Notes: generated from the letters alone by a model not told the origin. A stretch of DNA of 64,000 nt from Azospirillum halopraeferens DSM 3675 (GCF_000429625.1 NZ_AUCF01000010.1:154754-218753), one strand, 5' to 3'; positions 8,006-16,019 are shown, numbered from the stretch's first letter. Numbers and translations are program-made.

Positions 8006-8950
8006 ATGCATCCCGCTTATTCCGTCATCGTCTTCACCACCGCGTCGGGCGCCGGCTATGGGCTGCTGGCCCTGCTGGGGCTGTTCGCGGCCGCGGGCGC
8101 GCTGCCGGCGGACACGGGGCTCGGCATCGTGGCGCTGGGGCTGGCGCTGGGCCTGATCGCCGGCGGCCTGCTGTCGTCGCTGGGCCACCTCGGCCGGCCC
8201 GAGCGCGCCTGGCGCGCCATGTCGCAATGGCGGTCGTCCTGGCTGGCGCGCGAGGGTGTCCTGGCGCTGCTGACCTTCGCGCCGGCCGGGCTGTTCGCCA
8301 TCGGCTGGGTGTTCCTCAACGACACCGGCGGCGTCTTCGCCGGGCTGGGCGTGGCGAGCGCGGTGCTGGCCGGGATCACGGTGTGGTGCACCTCGATGAT
8401 CTACGCCAGCCTCAAGCCGATCCGGCAGTGGCACAACGTTTTCGTCACCCCCGCCTATCTGGTGCTGGGTTTGATGACCGGCGCTCTGCTGCTGGTGCTG
8501 CTGAGCCGCCTGTTCGGCGTCTGGCAGCCGGCCTTCGGCTGGCTGGCGGTGGCGTCCGTTCTGGCGGGCTGGGCGGTGAAGGCTGCGTACTGGCACCACA
8601 TCGACACGGCGCGCCCGCGCAGCGATCTCGGCACCGCCACCGGGCTCGGCCGTCTCGGTCCCGTGTCGCTGCTGGAGATGCCGCACACGGAAGAGAACTT
8701 CCTGATGAAGGAGATGGGCTACCGGGTGGCGCGCACCCATGCGGCCAAGCTGCGCCGCATCGCCCACCTGGCTCTGTTCGCCCTGCCGCTGCTGCTTTCC
8801 CTGCTGGCGCTGATCACCCCGCCCCTGCTGTCCGGCATCGCCGCCCTGCTGGCCGTGGCCAGCGCCGGCGCCGGCGTCCTGACCGAACGCTGGCTGTTCT
8901 TCGCCGAGGCGCGGCACACCTGCATGCTGTACTACGGCCGGGCGGCGTGA
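8006..8950 (+). CDS. soeC: Sulfite dehydrogenase membrane anchor SoeC (DmsC/NrfD type)
   Basis: Membrane subunit of 314 residues with about eight hydrophobic helices, typical of DmsC-type anchors that reduce or oxidise quinone. Family-like features are SSLGHLGRPERAWRAMSQWRSSWLAREG in the second to third helix region and EARHTCMLYYGR at the C-terminus. A perfect GAGGAGG (7991-7997) precedes the ATG at 8006. It ends the soe operon, and a minus-strand toxin gene converges 15 bp later. Confidence 0.87.
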   Translation: MHPAYSVIVFTTASGAGYGLLALLGLFAAAGALPADTGLGIVALGLALGLIAGGLLSSLGHLGRPERAWRAMSQWRSSWLAREGVLALLTFAPAGLFAIGWVFLNDTGGVFAGLGVASAVLAGITVWCTSMIYASLKPIRQWHNVFVTPAYLVLGLMTGALLLVLLSRLFGVWQPAFGWLAVASVLAGWAVKAAYWHHIDTARPRSDLGTATGLGRLGPVSLLEMPHTEENFLMKEMGYRVARTHAAKLRRIAHLALFALPLLLSLLALITPPLLSGIAALLAVASAGAGVLTERWLFFAEARHTCMLYYGRAA

Positions 8951-8965
8951 CCGGTGGGAAACGGA

Positions 8966-9355
8966 TCAGGCTGCGGGGACGTCGGTTCGGGCGAAGTCGT
9001 TGCCCTTGAACAGCAGCGGCTCGCCCTTTTCCTGTGCCAGAGCGTAGGAAAACACGTCACCGAAGTTGAGGCGGGCCGGGCTGCCAGTGCCCTTGCCGTA
9101 ACGGCTGAACGCTCCAAGCGCGATTCGGGCATGACGTTCATCAACCGCTTCGACGCGAATGGCATAGTCGTGGAGGAGCGTTTGCACGGCGTGCTCCACC
9201 GCTCCGGTGGTGTCGCGCCGGGCGACAATTCCGATTTCGACCAATGTGGCAGCGGAAATCCGGCACACGTCGGCTGTAGCGATCTTTGCCAGGAGCAGCG
9301 GTGCCTCCGGTTCGCCTTTCAGGATGGCGATGATCGCCGATGTGTCGATGACCAT
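8966..9355 (-). CDS. vapC: VapC-type PIN-domain toxin (ribonuclease)
   Basis: A 129-residue PIN-domain protein, the usual VapC length. It carries the acidic active-site residues: Asp in MVIDTSAIIAIL (residue 4), Glu in AATLVEIGIV, and Asp in LNFGDVFSYALA. VapC toxins cleave tRNA or rRNA when released from their antitoxin. The ATG at 9355 was chosen because it begins directly at the PIN motif and lies 4 bp after the antitoxin stop; an ATG 10 codons upstream would overlap the antitoxin gene. Confidence 0.9.
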   Translation of the reverse strand: MVIDTSAIIAILKGEPEAPLLLAKIATADVCRISAATLVEIGIVARRDTTGAVEHAVQTLLHDYAIRVEAVDERHARIALGAFSRYGKGTGSPARLNFGDVFSYALAQEKGEPLLFKGNDFARTDVPAA

Positions 9356-9359
9356 TGGT

Positions 9360-9659
9360 TCAGCACGGCAAGCCGCTGGCATCATACAGATCCGCCGTCG
9401 GGTCGTCGTCCAAAGGCGGAAGTGTGCGTACCAGGGCCATCGTACGCTCCACCTTTGCCTTTTGTTCCGGGGACAGGGAGGCGAGCGGGTCTGCGTCCGG
9501 CGGAACCGGAGACGAAGATGGGTGCTCCGGCGGCGGCCTCTCCGTCTTCAGCAGGGCCTCCCGGATTGCGGCACTGATCGCCTCCTCGACGCTTGCGTTG
9601 CGCAGCGCCGCCAGGCGGCGGGCGTTGCGCTCGGTTTCGGGGTCGATCATGAAGCCCAT
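9360..9659 (-). CDS. vapB: VapB-type antitoxin (Rv0623-like)
   Basis: A 99-residue antitoxin directly upstream of vapC. The N-terminal IDPETERNARRLAALRNASVEEAISAAIREAL region is a ribbon-helix-helix-like DNA-binding segment. A Pro-rich hinge follows, and the C-terminal DPTADLYDASGLPC resembles the toxin-neutralising tail of Rv0623-type antitoxins. Such antitoxins usually repress their own operon. A second in-frame ATG lies three codons in (9650). Confidence 0.82.
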   Translation of the reverse strand: MGFMIDPETERNARRLAALRNASVEEAISAAIREALLKTERPPPEHPSSSPVPPDADPLASLSPEQKAKVERTMALVRTLPPLDDDPTADLYDASGLPC

Positions 9660-9735
9660 GGCCCGCTTCTCCGTTCGGCCGGACGAGGATTACCGTCGGA
9701 CACTGTAACAGATCCGCTCGATGCGGTGGCAGCCG

Positions 9736-10920
9736 TTACCCCCCGAACACGAACGGCACGTCCGTCCGCTCCCGGTAGGCGGCGGAGTCGGCGACGCTGC
9801 CCGCCGCCACGGTCCGGCGCGCGGCGCGCAGGGCCGTTTCGATGCGGCGGTCGGGCAGGTGATAGCGCGCCTCCAGCCCGATGGCGGCCGGCCCCGGGCA
9901 GGGCTCGCCGAAGACGTCGGCGTAGAGGCCGCTCATCATGGCGTAGCGCGCGCTCATCAGCGTGTTGGTGGCAGCCTTGACGCGGGCCACGTCGTCGCGG
10001 TCGCGCACGAAGAGGGCGGTCATCAGCGTCACCGCGATGGCGTGCATCACGTCATAGCGCACATGGGCGATGAAGACGTGCAGGTGGTGCGCCGTCAGCG
10101 GCTCGCCGGTGGCGCGGGCCCAGCGGATGATGCCGCCCAGCAGCAGGCTGAAGAACTCCGGCACCCCCCACTCCATGCCGAGTCCCACCGAAGCCAGCGC
10201 CTCCAGCGGCGTGAAGGCGGGGTCGCCGGCCAGCAGGCGCTGGGTCAGCACGTTGTCGGCGACCGCGTGGAGCAGCGGCGGGTTGCGCTCGCCCCCCGGC
10301 ACGCCCAGCCCGTCGAAGAGCTGGCCGTACATCACGATGTGGGTCGTGGAGCCGAGCAGGCGGTCCAGCGTCGGGTAGTCCTCCACGGCGTGGCTGCCGA
10401 CCCCGTACTCGTCGGCGACCAGTTGGGCCAGCACGATCTGCGCGAACTCCGACAGGCGCTCCGGGTTGGCCACCGGCGGCAGGGGGGCCAGGCTGTGGAA
10501 GCGGCCGATGGCCATGGCGACGCACTGGCGCGTGTTCTTGATCTGGTTGTGGTACTGCGCGGCGAAGCGGACGAGGTGGGCGCGCTCCATCTCTCCGGCG
10601 AAGACCCGGCGGAAGAAGGGATGCCGCCACACCGGGTGTTCCATGACGTGGTCGTGCAGATCGCTGAACAGGGCGTGCACGCGCGCCGCGTCCACGTCCA
10701 CCGGTCCGATCTCCGCCAGACGCCGGCTCAGGGGATGGGACGGGTCGTCCAGCACGCCGACGGCCGCGCGGAAATCGGCGCGCTGGCTGTCCCGGAAGGC
10801 GGCCAGCACGGAATCGGCGTCGCGCTCCAGCAGGTCGTCCAGGGGATGCACCCCCGGCGCCAGGCGGAGCCGGCCGTCGGGGCCGGGAAGGAGGAGGTCG
10901 GTGAAGGGGCTTGCTGTCAT
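9736..10920 (-). CDS. Heme-oxygenase-like diiron (HDO/TenA-fold) iron-containing redox enzyme
   Basis: A 394-residue protein with the all-helical heme-oxygenase/PqqC-like fold of 'iron-containing redox enzyme' proteins. Candidate metal ligands sit at HDO-like spacing: Glu171 and His177 (ADEYGVGSH), Glu250 and Glu255 (GMEWGVPEFF), and the hallmark His286-x3-Asp290-x2-His293 (AHVRYDVMHA). An earlier helix carries FAAQYHNQIKNTRQ. Known HDOs activate O2 to oxidise fatty acids or amino acids; the substrate here is unknown. It is divergent from dsrA (459-bp intergenic region) and 76 bp upstream of vapB on the same strand. A long in-frame extension antisense to dsrA was not accepted as part of the gene; the ATG at 10920 begins the homologous region. 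Confidence 0.8.
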   Translation of the reverse strand: MTASPFTDLLLPGPDGRLRLAPGVHPLDDLLERDADSVLAAFRDSQRADFRAAVGVLDDPSHPLSRRLAEIGPVDVDAARVHALFSDLHDHVMEHPVWRHPFFRRVFAGEMERAHLVRFAAQYHNQIKNTRQCVAMAIGRFHSLAPLPPVANPERLSEFAQIVLAQLVADEYGVGSHAVEDYPTLDRLLGSTTHIVMYGQLFDGLGVPGGERNPPLLHAVADNVLTQRLLAGDPAFTPLEALASVGLGMEWGVPEFFSLLLGGIIRWARATGEPLTAHHLHVFIAHVRYDVMHAIAVTLMTALFVRDRDDVARVKAATNTLMSARYAMMSGLYADVFGEPCPGPAAIGLEARYHLPDRRIETALRAARRTVAAGSVADSAAYRERTDVPFVFGG

Positions 10921-11379
10921 CGTGATGCCTCGAGATGCCGACGGAACGGATGCATTGCATCCGGCATGCCAGTCAGCGGGGTTCGGTACACATTGTCGCA
11001 CATGGAGTGGGTGATTTTCCGCTGGCCAAACCGCACGACATTGTATTAGGGTTCTATCATATGCTGAACCAATAAAATAAGACCGCAGCGATGCGGCGGC
11101 GCCGGGGGTGGCGGGGGAACCGGTTTCTGCGACCGGTGATCCGAACGGGAAGGAAACGGAAGATGATGGTGCACCGGCTCGATCATCGGGCGATGCCCGG
11201 AACGGAGTAGCACGCGCGTCGCCCGCGCGCCGCCCAACGGGGGCGGCGGCGCGGACGCATGCCCGGAACCGGGCGCGGCGGTGCCGACCGTGGACATTCC
11301 GAACAAGGCGGGACGCGGAGCGGACGGGGGTCCGCGCCGCGGCGAGTGGAACTGTGTCAACGCTCAGGGAGATCGCGTG
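10921..11379. promoter_or_regulatory. Divergent HDO/dsrA intergenic region
   Basis: A 459-bp non-coding stretch that must carry the dsr operon promoter. An AT-rich island at 11036-11085 stands out against GC-rich flanks and contains an imperfect palindrome (listed separately). The rest, about 11090-11360, is GC-rich and looks like a long 5' leader of dsrA. No clear -35/-10 pair was recognised. AGGGAG at about 11366-11371 is the dsrA Shine-Dalgarno. Confidence 0.5.
11050..11070. repeat. Inverted repeat GGTTC-N11-GAACC, candidate dsr operator
   Basis: Five-base arms GGTTC (11050-11054) and GAACC (11066-11070) are centred in the only AT-rich part of the dsrA upstream region, with a CATATG core. 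The spacing is compatible with a dimeric regulator. The arms are short, so chance is not excluded. Confidence 0.3.
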
Positions 11380-12642
11380 ATGTCGAAGGAAATGCCCAAG
11401 ACACCGCTCTTGGACCAGCTCGAAAGCGGCCCGTGGCCGAGCTTCGTGTCCGGTCTGAAGCGGCTGGCGCAGTCCGAGGACAAACAGTACGCCGGCATGA
11501 TGAAGGATCTGCTCGGCCAGCTCGAGCGGAGCTACGAGACGCGCAAGGGCTATTGGAAGGGCGGCACCGTCGGTGTGAAGGGCTATGGCGCCGGCGTAAT
11601 CCCGCGCTTCTCGGAAATCTCCGGCGAGTATCCGGAGTCGGCGGAGTTCCACACGCTGCGGGTGATGCCGCCGGCCGGCATGCACTACACCACCGACCTG
11701 CTGCGCAAGATGTGCGACATCTGGGAGACGCACGGCTCCGGCCTGATCGCGCTGCACGGGCAGTCCGGCGACATCATGTTCCAGGGCATCCGGACCGAGA
11801 ACGTCCAGGCGGCCTTCGACGCGCTGAACAAGCTGGGCTTCGACCTCGGCGGCGCCGGGGCCGGCGTGCGCACCTCGGTCTCCTGCGTCGGCGCCGCGCG
11901 CTGCGAGCAGTCCTGCTACGACGAGGCCAAGGCCATGCGTTCCATGGTCAACGCCTTCCTCGACGACATGCATCGCCCGTCGCTGCCCTACAAGTTCAAG
12001 TTCAAGTTCTCGGGCTGCGCCAACGACTGCACCAACGCCACCCAGCGCGCCGACTTCGCGGTGATCGGCACCTGGAAGGACGACATGCAGGTCGACCAGG
12101 ACGAGGTGAAGACCTACATCGGCAAGATGGGCCGCAAGTGGTGCATCGACCAGGTCATCACCATGTGCCCGACCAACGCCCTGTCGCTCAACGACGACGA
12201 CACGCTGGAGGTCGACAACAAGAGCTGCGTGCGCTGCATGCACTGCATCAACGTCATGACCAAGGCGTTGAAGCCGGGCAAGGAGCGCGGTCTCTGCCTG
12301 CTGCTCGGCGGCAAGCGCACGCTGAAGATCGGTGACCTCATGGGCACCGTCATCGTCCCCTTCATGAAGATGGAGACGGACGAGGATTACGAACAGCTCG
12401 TCGAACTGGCCAAAAACATCGTCGACTTCTTCGCCGAGAACGCGCTGGAGCACGAGCGCACCGGCGAGATGATCGAGCGCATCGGCATCGCCAACTTCGT
12501 CGAGGCCCTGGGCCTCAAGCTCGACCCGAACATGATCACGCATCCGCGCACCAACTCCTACGTCCGCACCGACGGCTGGGAGGAGGAGGTGGCGAAGTGG
12601 AAGGCGCAGCGGGCGGAGGCCCGGCCCGTCGCGGCGGAATGA
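11380..12642 (+). CDS. dsrA: Reverse dissimilatory sulfite reductase alpha subunit
   Basis: Catalytic DsrAB enzyme subunit that, in the oxidative direction, converts DsrC-bound persulfide sulfur to sulfite on a siroheme-4Fe4S centre. The 420-residue protein has siroheme/cluster cysteines Cys169-x5-Cys175 (SVSCVGAARCEQSC) and Cys213-x3-Cys217 (SGCANDC). An inserted ferredoxin domain carries Cys263 (MCPTNAL) and CVRCMHC (283, 286, 289). The ATG at 11380 (MSKEMPKTPLLDQL) follows AGGGAG. dsrB follows 43 bp downstream. The presence of dsrEFH and dsrL, with no dsrD, marks the oxidative type. Confidence 0.96.
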   Translation: MSKEMPKTPLLDQLESGPWPSFVSGLKRLAQSEDKQYAGMMKDLLGQLERSYETRKGYWKGGTVGVKGYGAGVIPRFSEISGEYPESAEFHTLRVMPPAGMHYTTDLLRKMCDIWETHGSGLIALHGQSGDIMFQGIRTENVQAAFDALNKLGFDLGGAGAGVRTSVSCVGAARCEQSCYDEAKAMRSMVNAFLDDMHRPSLPYKFKFKFSGCANDCTNATQRADFAVIGTWKDDMQVDQDEVKTYIGKMGRKWCIDQVITMCPTNALSLNDDDTLEVDNKSCVRCMHCINVMTKALKPGKERGLCLLLGGKRTLKIGDLMGTVIVPFMKMETDEDYEQLVELAKNIVDFFAENALEHERTGEMIERIGIANFVEALGLKLDPNMITHPRTNSYVRTDGWEEEVAKWKAQRAEARPVAAE

Positions 12643-12685
12643 CCGCGAACCGCTTCAGCGTGACGACGATTTCCCGGAGGAAACG

Positions 12686-13765
12686 ATGACCGTGGCCGTC
12701 GAAGAGCACAAGACCGTCGAATGCGGTGTGCCCGACCCGTTCCCCTTCATGCACCCGCTGCTCAAGAAGAACTACGGGCAGTGGGCCTGGCACGACCGTC
12801 CGCGCCCCGGCGTTCTGCACCACGTCGCCAACAACGGCGACGAGGTGTGGACGGTGCGCGCCGGCACCCAGCGCCAGATGGACGTCTATACGATCCGCGC
12901 CCTGTGCGACATCGCCGACCGCTATGCCGAAGGGCATGTGCGCTTCACCGTGCGCTCCAACGTCGAGTTCATGGTGTCGAGCTACGACAAGGTCGATCCG
13001 CTGATCGACGCCCTGGAGGAGGCCGGCTATCCCGTCGGCGGCACCGGCAACTCGGTGTCCATGATCTCCCACACCCAGGGCTGGCTGCACTGCGACATCC
13101 CCGGCACCGACGCCTCCGGCGTCGTCAAGGCCCTCATGGACGAACTCTATGAGGAGTTCAAAAACGAGGAGATGCCCAACCGGGTGAAGATCACCACCTC
13201 GTGCTGCCAGATCAACTGCGGCGGCCAGGGCGACATCGCCATCAACGTCCAGCACACCAAGCCGCCCAAGATCAACCACGACCTGGTGGCCAACGTCTGC
13301 GAACGCCCGGCGGTGGTGGCGCGCTGCCCGGTCGCGGCGATCCGCCCGGCCCTGGTCAACGGCAAGCCGTCGCTGGAAGTGGACGAGAAGAAGTGCGTGT
13401 GCTGCGGCGCCTGCTACCCGCCGTGCCCGCCCATGCAGATCAACGATCCGGTCCACACCAAGATCGCGATCTGGGTGGGCGGCAAGCATTCCTCGACCCG
13501 CTCCAAGCCGACCTTCCACAAGCTGGTGGCCGCCGGCATTCCCAACAACGCGCCCCGCTGGCCGGAAGCCGCCGGGATCGTCAAGCAGATCCTCTACGCC
13601 TACAAGGAAAACGCCAAGCCGTGGGAGCGGATGGGCGAGTGGATCGAGCGCATCGGCTGGGCCCGCTTCTTCGAGCTGACCGGTCTTCCCTTCACCAAGT
13701 ACCACCTCGACACGTGGCGCGGCGGCCGTGCCAGCCTGAACGCGTCGGCCCAGCTGCGGTTCTAA
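12686..13765 (+). CDS. dsrB: Reverse dissimilatory sulfite reductase beta subunit
   Basis: A 359-residue partner of DsrA. The cofactor region shows HCDIPGTDASG (Cys136) and the signature TSCCQINCGGQGD (Cys173, Cys174, Cys178). A ferredoxin domain is formed by RCPVAAIRP and KKCVCCGACYPPCPP. A strong GGAGGAAACG precedes the ATG at 12686. The chain ends at the usual DsrB length, followed by dsrE 15 bp later. Confidence 0.96.
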   Translation: MTVAVEEHKTVECGVPDPFPFMHPLLKKNYGQWAWHDRPRPGVLHHVANNGDEVWTVRAGTQRQMDVYTIRALCDIADRYAEGHVRFTVRSNVEFMVSSYDKVDPLIDALEEAGYPVGGTGNSVSMISHTQGWLHCDIPGTDASGVVKALMDELYEEFKNEEMPNRVKITTSCCQINCGGQGDIAINVQHTKPPKINHDLVANVCERPAVVARCPVAAIRPALVNGKPSLEVDEKKCVCCGACYPPCPPMQINDPVHTKIAIWVGGKHSSTRSKPTFHKLVAAGIPNNAPRWPEAAGIVKQILYAYKENAKPWERMGEWIERIGWARFFELTGLPFTKYHLDTWRGGRASLNASAQLRF

Positions 13766-13780
13766 GGGAAGGGACCCTCC

Positions 13781-14140
13781 ATGAAGTTTGCCATCCTGGT
13801 CAACGAAGGCCCGTTCAACCACCAGGCGTCCGACAGCGCCTACCAGTTCTGCAAGGCCGCCCTGGACATGGGGCACGAGGTGGTGCGGGTCTTTTTCTAT
13901 TACGACGGCGTGCACAACGCCAACCGCCTGTCCGAACCGCAGTCGGACGACCGCAACGTGGTGCGGCGCTGGTCGGAACTGGGCGTGCGGCACGGGCTCG
14001 ACCTGTCGGTGTGCGTCGCCGCCGGTCTGCGCCGCGGCATCAAGGATGACGTCCTGGCTCCGGGGTTCCGCATCACCGGACTCGGCCAGCTCATCGAGGC
14101 GGGCATCGAAGCCGACCGCCTCGTGACGTTCGGCGATTGA
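13781..14140 (+). CDS. dsrE: Sulfurtransferase subunit DsrE
   Basis: Subunit of the heterohexameric DsrE2F2H2 complex, which passes persulfide sulfur to DsrC. The 119-residue protein has the DsrE fold starting MKFAILVNEGPFNHQASDSAYQF. The conserved sulfur-binding cysteine is at Cys78 (LSVCVAAGLRRG), the position reported as active in Allochromatium vinosum DsrE. GGGAAGGGA precedes the start. Confidence 0.95.
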   Translation: MKFAILVNEGPFNHQASDSAYQFCKAALDMGHEVVRVFFYYDGVHNANRLSEPQSDDRNVVRRWSELGVRHGLDLSVCVAAGLRRGIKDDVLAPGFRITGLGQLIEAGIEADRLVTFGD

Positions 14141-14156
14141 GCGGGAGGAGCATCCG

Positions 14157-14534
14157 ATGAGCGAAGAAGCCACCGTCAAGAAGTTCATGTACCTCAACCG
14201 CAAGGCGCCGCATGGCACCATCTACGCGCTTGAGGTGCTGGAGATGATCCTGGTCGCCGCCATGTTCGACCAGGACGTGCACGTCTGCTTCGCCGACGAC
14301 GGCGTGTATGAGCTGAAGAAGGGCCAGGACGCCAAGGGCGCCCTGGAGATGAAGGACTTCGTCACGACCTACCGGGCGCTCGACGGCTACGACATCGAAA
14401 AGCTCTACGCCGAGAAGGAGTCGCTGGAGGAGCGCGGCCTGACCGCCGCCGACCTGGTCGTCCCCGTCGAGGTGATCGACCGCGCGGCGATGGCGGCGCT
14501 GATCGACTCCATGGACGTCGTCCTGAGCGCGTGA
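14157..14534 (+). CDS. dsrF: Sulfurtransferase subunit DsrF
   Basis: A 125-residue DsrE/F-fold subunit of the DsrEFH complex. It is recognised by KKFMYLNRKAPHGTIYALEVLEM and by DVHVCFADDGVYELKKGQ. DsrF carries no essential active cysteine and is structural in the known complex. GAGCGGGAGGAG precedes the ATG. The dsrH Shine-Dalgarno overlaps the end of this gene, so translation is probably coupled. Confidence 0.94.
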   Translation: MSEEATVKKFMYLNRKAPHGTIYALEVLEMILVAAMFDQDVHVCFADDGVYELKKGQDAKGALEMKDFVTTYRALDGYDIEKLYAEKESLEERGLTAADLVVPVEVIDRAAMAALIDSMDVVLSA

Positions 14535-14542
14535 GGAAAGCC

Positions 14543-14845
14543 ATGCTGCACACCGTCAACAAGTCGCCGTTCGAGCGCAACAATCTCGACGCCTGCCTCA
14601 ACCGCGCCGCCGCCGGCTCGGCCATCCTGCTGTACGAGGACGCGGTCTACGCCGCGGTGGCCGGCACCGCCGTCGCCGAGCGCGTGCGCCATGCCGCCGA
14701 GCAGCACGACGTCTACGTGCTCGCCCCCGACCTGCAGGCCCGCGGCATGAAGGACGCCGCGCTGGTCGAAGGCGTGAAGCCCGTGGACTACACGGGCTTC
14801 GTCGAACTCGTCGCCGCCCGCGGCACGGCGACCGCCTGGCTCTGA
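14543..14845 (+). CDS. dsrH: Sulfurtransferase subunit DsrH (TusB-like)
   Basis: The smallest DsrEFH subunit (100 residues), starting MLHTVNKSPFERNNLDACLN; Cys18 corresponds to the conserved DsrH cysteine. The ATG at 14543 was preferred over an in-frame GTG at 14531, because GAGGAAAG (14533-14540) lies at the right distance for the ATG and the protein then aligns with known DsrH starts. The gap to dsrF is 8 bp. Confidence 0.94.
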   Translation: MLHTVNKSPFERNNLDACLNRAAAGSAILLYEDAVYAAVAGTAVAERVRHAAEQHDVYVLAPDLQARGMKDAALVEGVKPVDYTGFVELVAARGTATAWL

Positions 14846-14884
14846 TCCACGGACCCCAAGAATCATAACGCTGGAGGAAAGCAC

Positions 14885-15217
14885 ATGTCCTACGACGTCA
14901 ACGGCAAGACCATCGATCACGACGAAGAGGGCTACCTCACCGACCTCGCGCTGTGGAACGAGGATCTGGCCGCGATCATCGCGGAAAAGGAAGGTGTCAA
15001 CATGACGCCGGAGCACTGGGAGGTCGTCAACTTCCTGCGCGAGTACTATCAGGAATACCAGATCGCGCCGGCCATCCGGGTGCTGACCAAGGCCCTGACC
15101 AAGAGGATGGGGGCCGACAAGGGCAGCAACAAGTACCTCTACGAACTCTTCCCCTACGGCCCCGCCAAGCAGGCGTGCAAGATCGCCGGCCTGCCCAAGC
15201 CGACCGGCTGCGTGTGA
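14885..15217 (+). CDS. dsrC: Sulfur carrier protein DsrC
   Basis: Small sulfur carrier (110 residues) whose flexible C-terminal arm is the substrate of DsrAB and of the DsrMKJOP complex. Both redox cysteines are present, Cys98 and the penultimate Cys109 (QACKIAGLPKPTGCV), so this is a true DsrC and not a single-cysteine TusE/RspA relative. GGAGGAAAG precedes the ATG. A perfect 19-bp palindrome begins 11 bp after its stop and separates dsrC from dsrM. Confidence 0.96.
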   Translation: MSYDVNGKTIDHDEEGYLTDLALWNEDLAAIIAEKEGVNMTPEHWEVVNFLREYYQEYQIAPAIRVLTKALTKRMGADKGSNKYLYELFPYGPAKQACKIAGLPKPTGCV

Positions 15218-15228
15218 TCGCAAGCATC

Positions 15229-15271
15229 CCTCTCCCCTCCGGGGGGAGGGAATCCCCCCGGAGGGGAGAGG
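15229..15271. repeat. Perfect 19-bp inverted repeat between dsrC and dsrM
   Basis: Arms 15229-15247 and 15253-15271 are exact reverse complements with a 5-nt loop (GGGAA). The descending arm contains the GGGGAGAGG that serves as the dsrM Shine-Dalgarno, so folding of the mRNA would hide the dsrM start at 15276. There is no T-run, so it is not a classic terminator. It could set the high dsrC to low dsrM ratio by stabilising the upstream mRNA end or blocking initiation. Confidence 0.85.
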
Positions 15272-15275
15272 CGGT

Positions 15276-16019
15276 ATGGAAAGGGCAGGGCGGATGTCGG
15301 TACTCTTCGCACTCCTCTATTACACGGCCGCAGCCGTCTTCGCGGCCGGACTGGCGTACAAGATCCACCGGTACGCCACCGTGCCGGCGCCGTTGAAGAT
15401 CCCGACCACCCCGGCGCCGCTGACCCGCACGGGGGTGGCGTTCCGGCTGGCGCGCGAGGTGGGGCTGTTCGAAAGCCTGTTCCGCGCGGACAAGCTGCTG
15501 TGGGCTCTGGCGGTGCTGTTCCACCTGGGCCTGCTGCTGGTGGCCCTGCGCCACCTGCGCTACGTGGTCGAACCCTTGTGGTTCTGGATCGTCTGGGTTC
15601 AGCCCTTCGGTGTCTACGGCGGGCTGGCCATGCTGGCGGGGCTGACCGGCCTGCTGGTGCGCCGCTTCGTGATCCCGCGCATCCGCTACATCACCGGCCC
15701 GTCGGACATCCTGATGCTGCTGCTCCTGCTCGGCATCGGCGTCTCCGGTTTCGCCATGAGCGCGGTGGCCCGGACCGACATCGTCGCCGTCAAACAGTTC
15801 TTCCTGGGCCTCATGGTGGCTGACATCCGGCCGCTGCCCGCCGACGGTTTCCTGCTGCTCCACCTGTTCCTGGTGGCCGTGCTGGCGATCGTCTTCCCCT
15901 TCTCCAAGCTGCTGCATGCACCCGGCGTCTTCTTCTCGCCGACGCGCAACCAGGTCGACGACGCCCGCGAACGCCGCCACGTCGCGGCCTGGGCGCGGCC
16001 TCTCGATCAGCAGCGCTGA
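15276..16019 (+). CDS. dsrM: DsrM, cytochrome b subunit of the DsrMKJOP complex
   Basis: Membrane di-heme b cytochrome (NarI/HdrE-like, 247 residues) that links the periplasmic and cytoplasmic halves of DsrMKJOP to quinone. About five hydrophobic helices are visible, with candidate heme histidines in the second (VLFHLGLLLVALRHLRYV) and in FLLLHLFLVAVLAIVFPFSKLLHAPG. The ATG at 15276 sits 4 bp after the hairpin arm; an internal ATG at 15294 (MSVLFALLYY) is an alternative. dsrK follows 24 bp downstream. Confidence 0.93.
   Translation: MERAGRMSVLFALLYYTAAAVFAAGLAYKIHRYATVPAPLKIPTTPAPLTRTGVAFRLAREVGLFESLFRADKLLWALAVLFHLGLLLVALRHLRYVVEPLWFWIVWVQPFGVYGGLAMLAGLTGLLVRRFVIPRIRYITGPSDILMLLLLLGIGVSGFAMSAVARTDIVAVKQFFLGLMVADIRPLPADGFLLLHLFLVAVLAIVFPFSKLLHAPGVFFSPTRNQVDDARERRHVAAWARPLDQQR

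Noticed and set aside
10921..12543. Upstream extension of the HDO-like gene antisense to dsrA
   Set aside because: The extra residues have no protein-like composition and oppose dsrA; homology begins at the ATG at 10920.
12536..14221. Minus-strand frame opposite dsrB-dsrE
   Set aside because: Shadow of the coding strand, with His/Val/Gly-rich translation and no motif.
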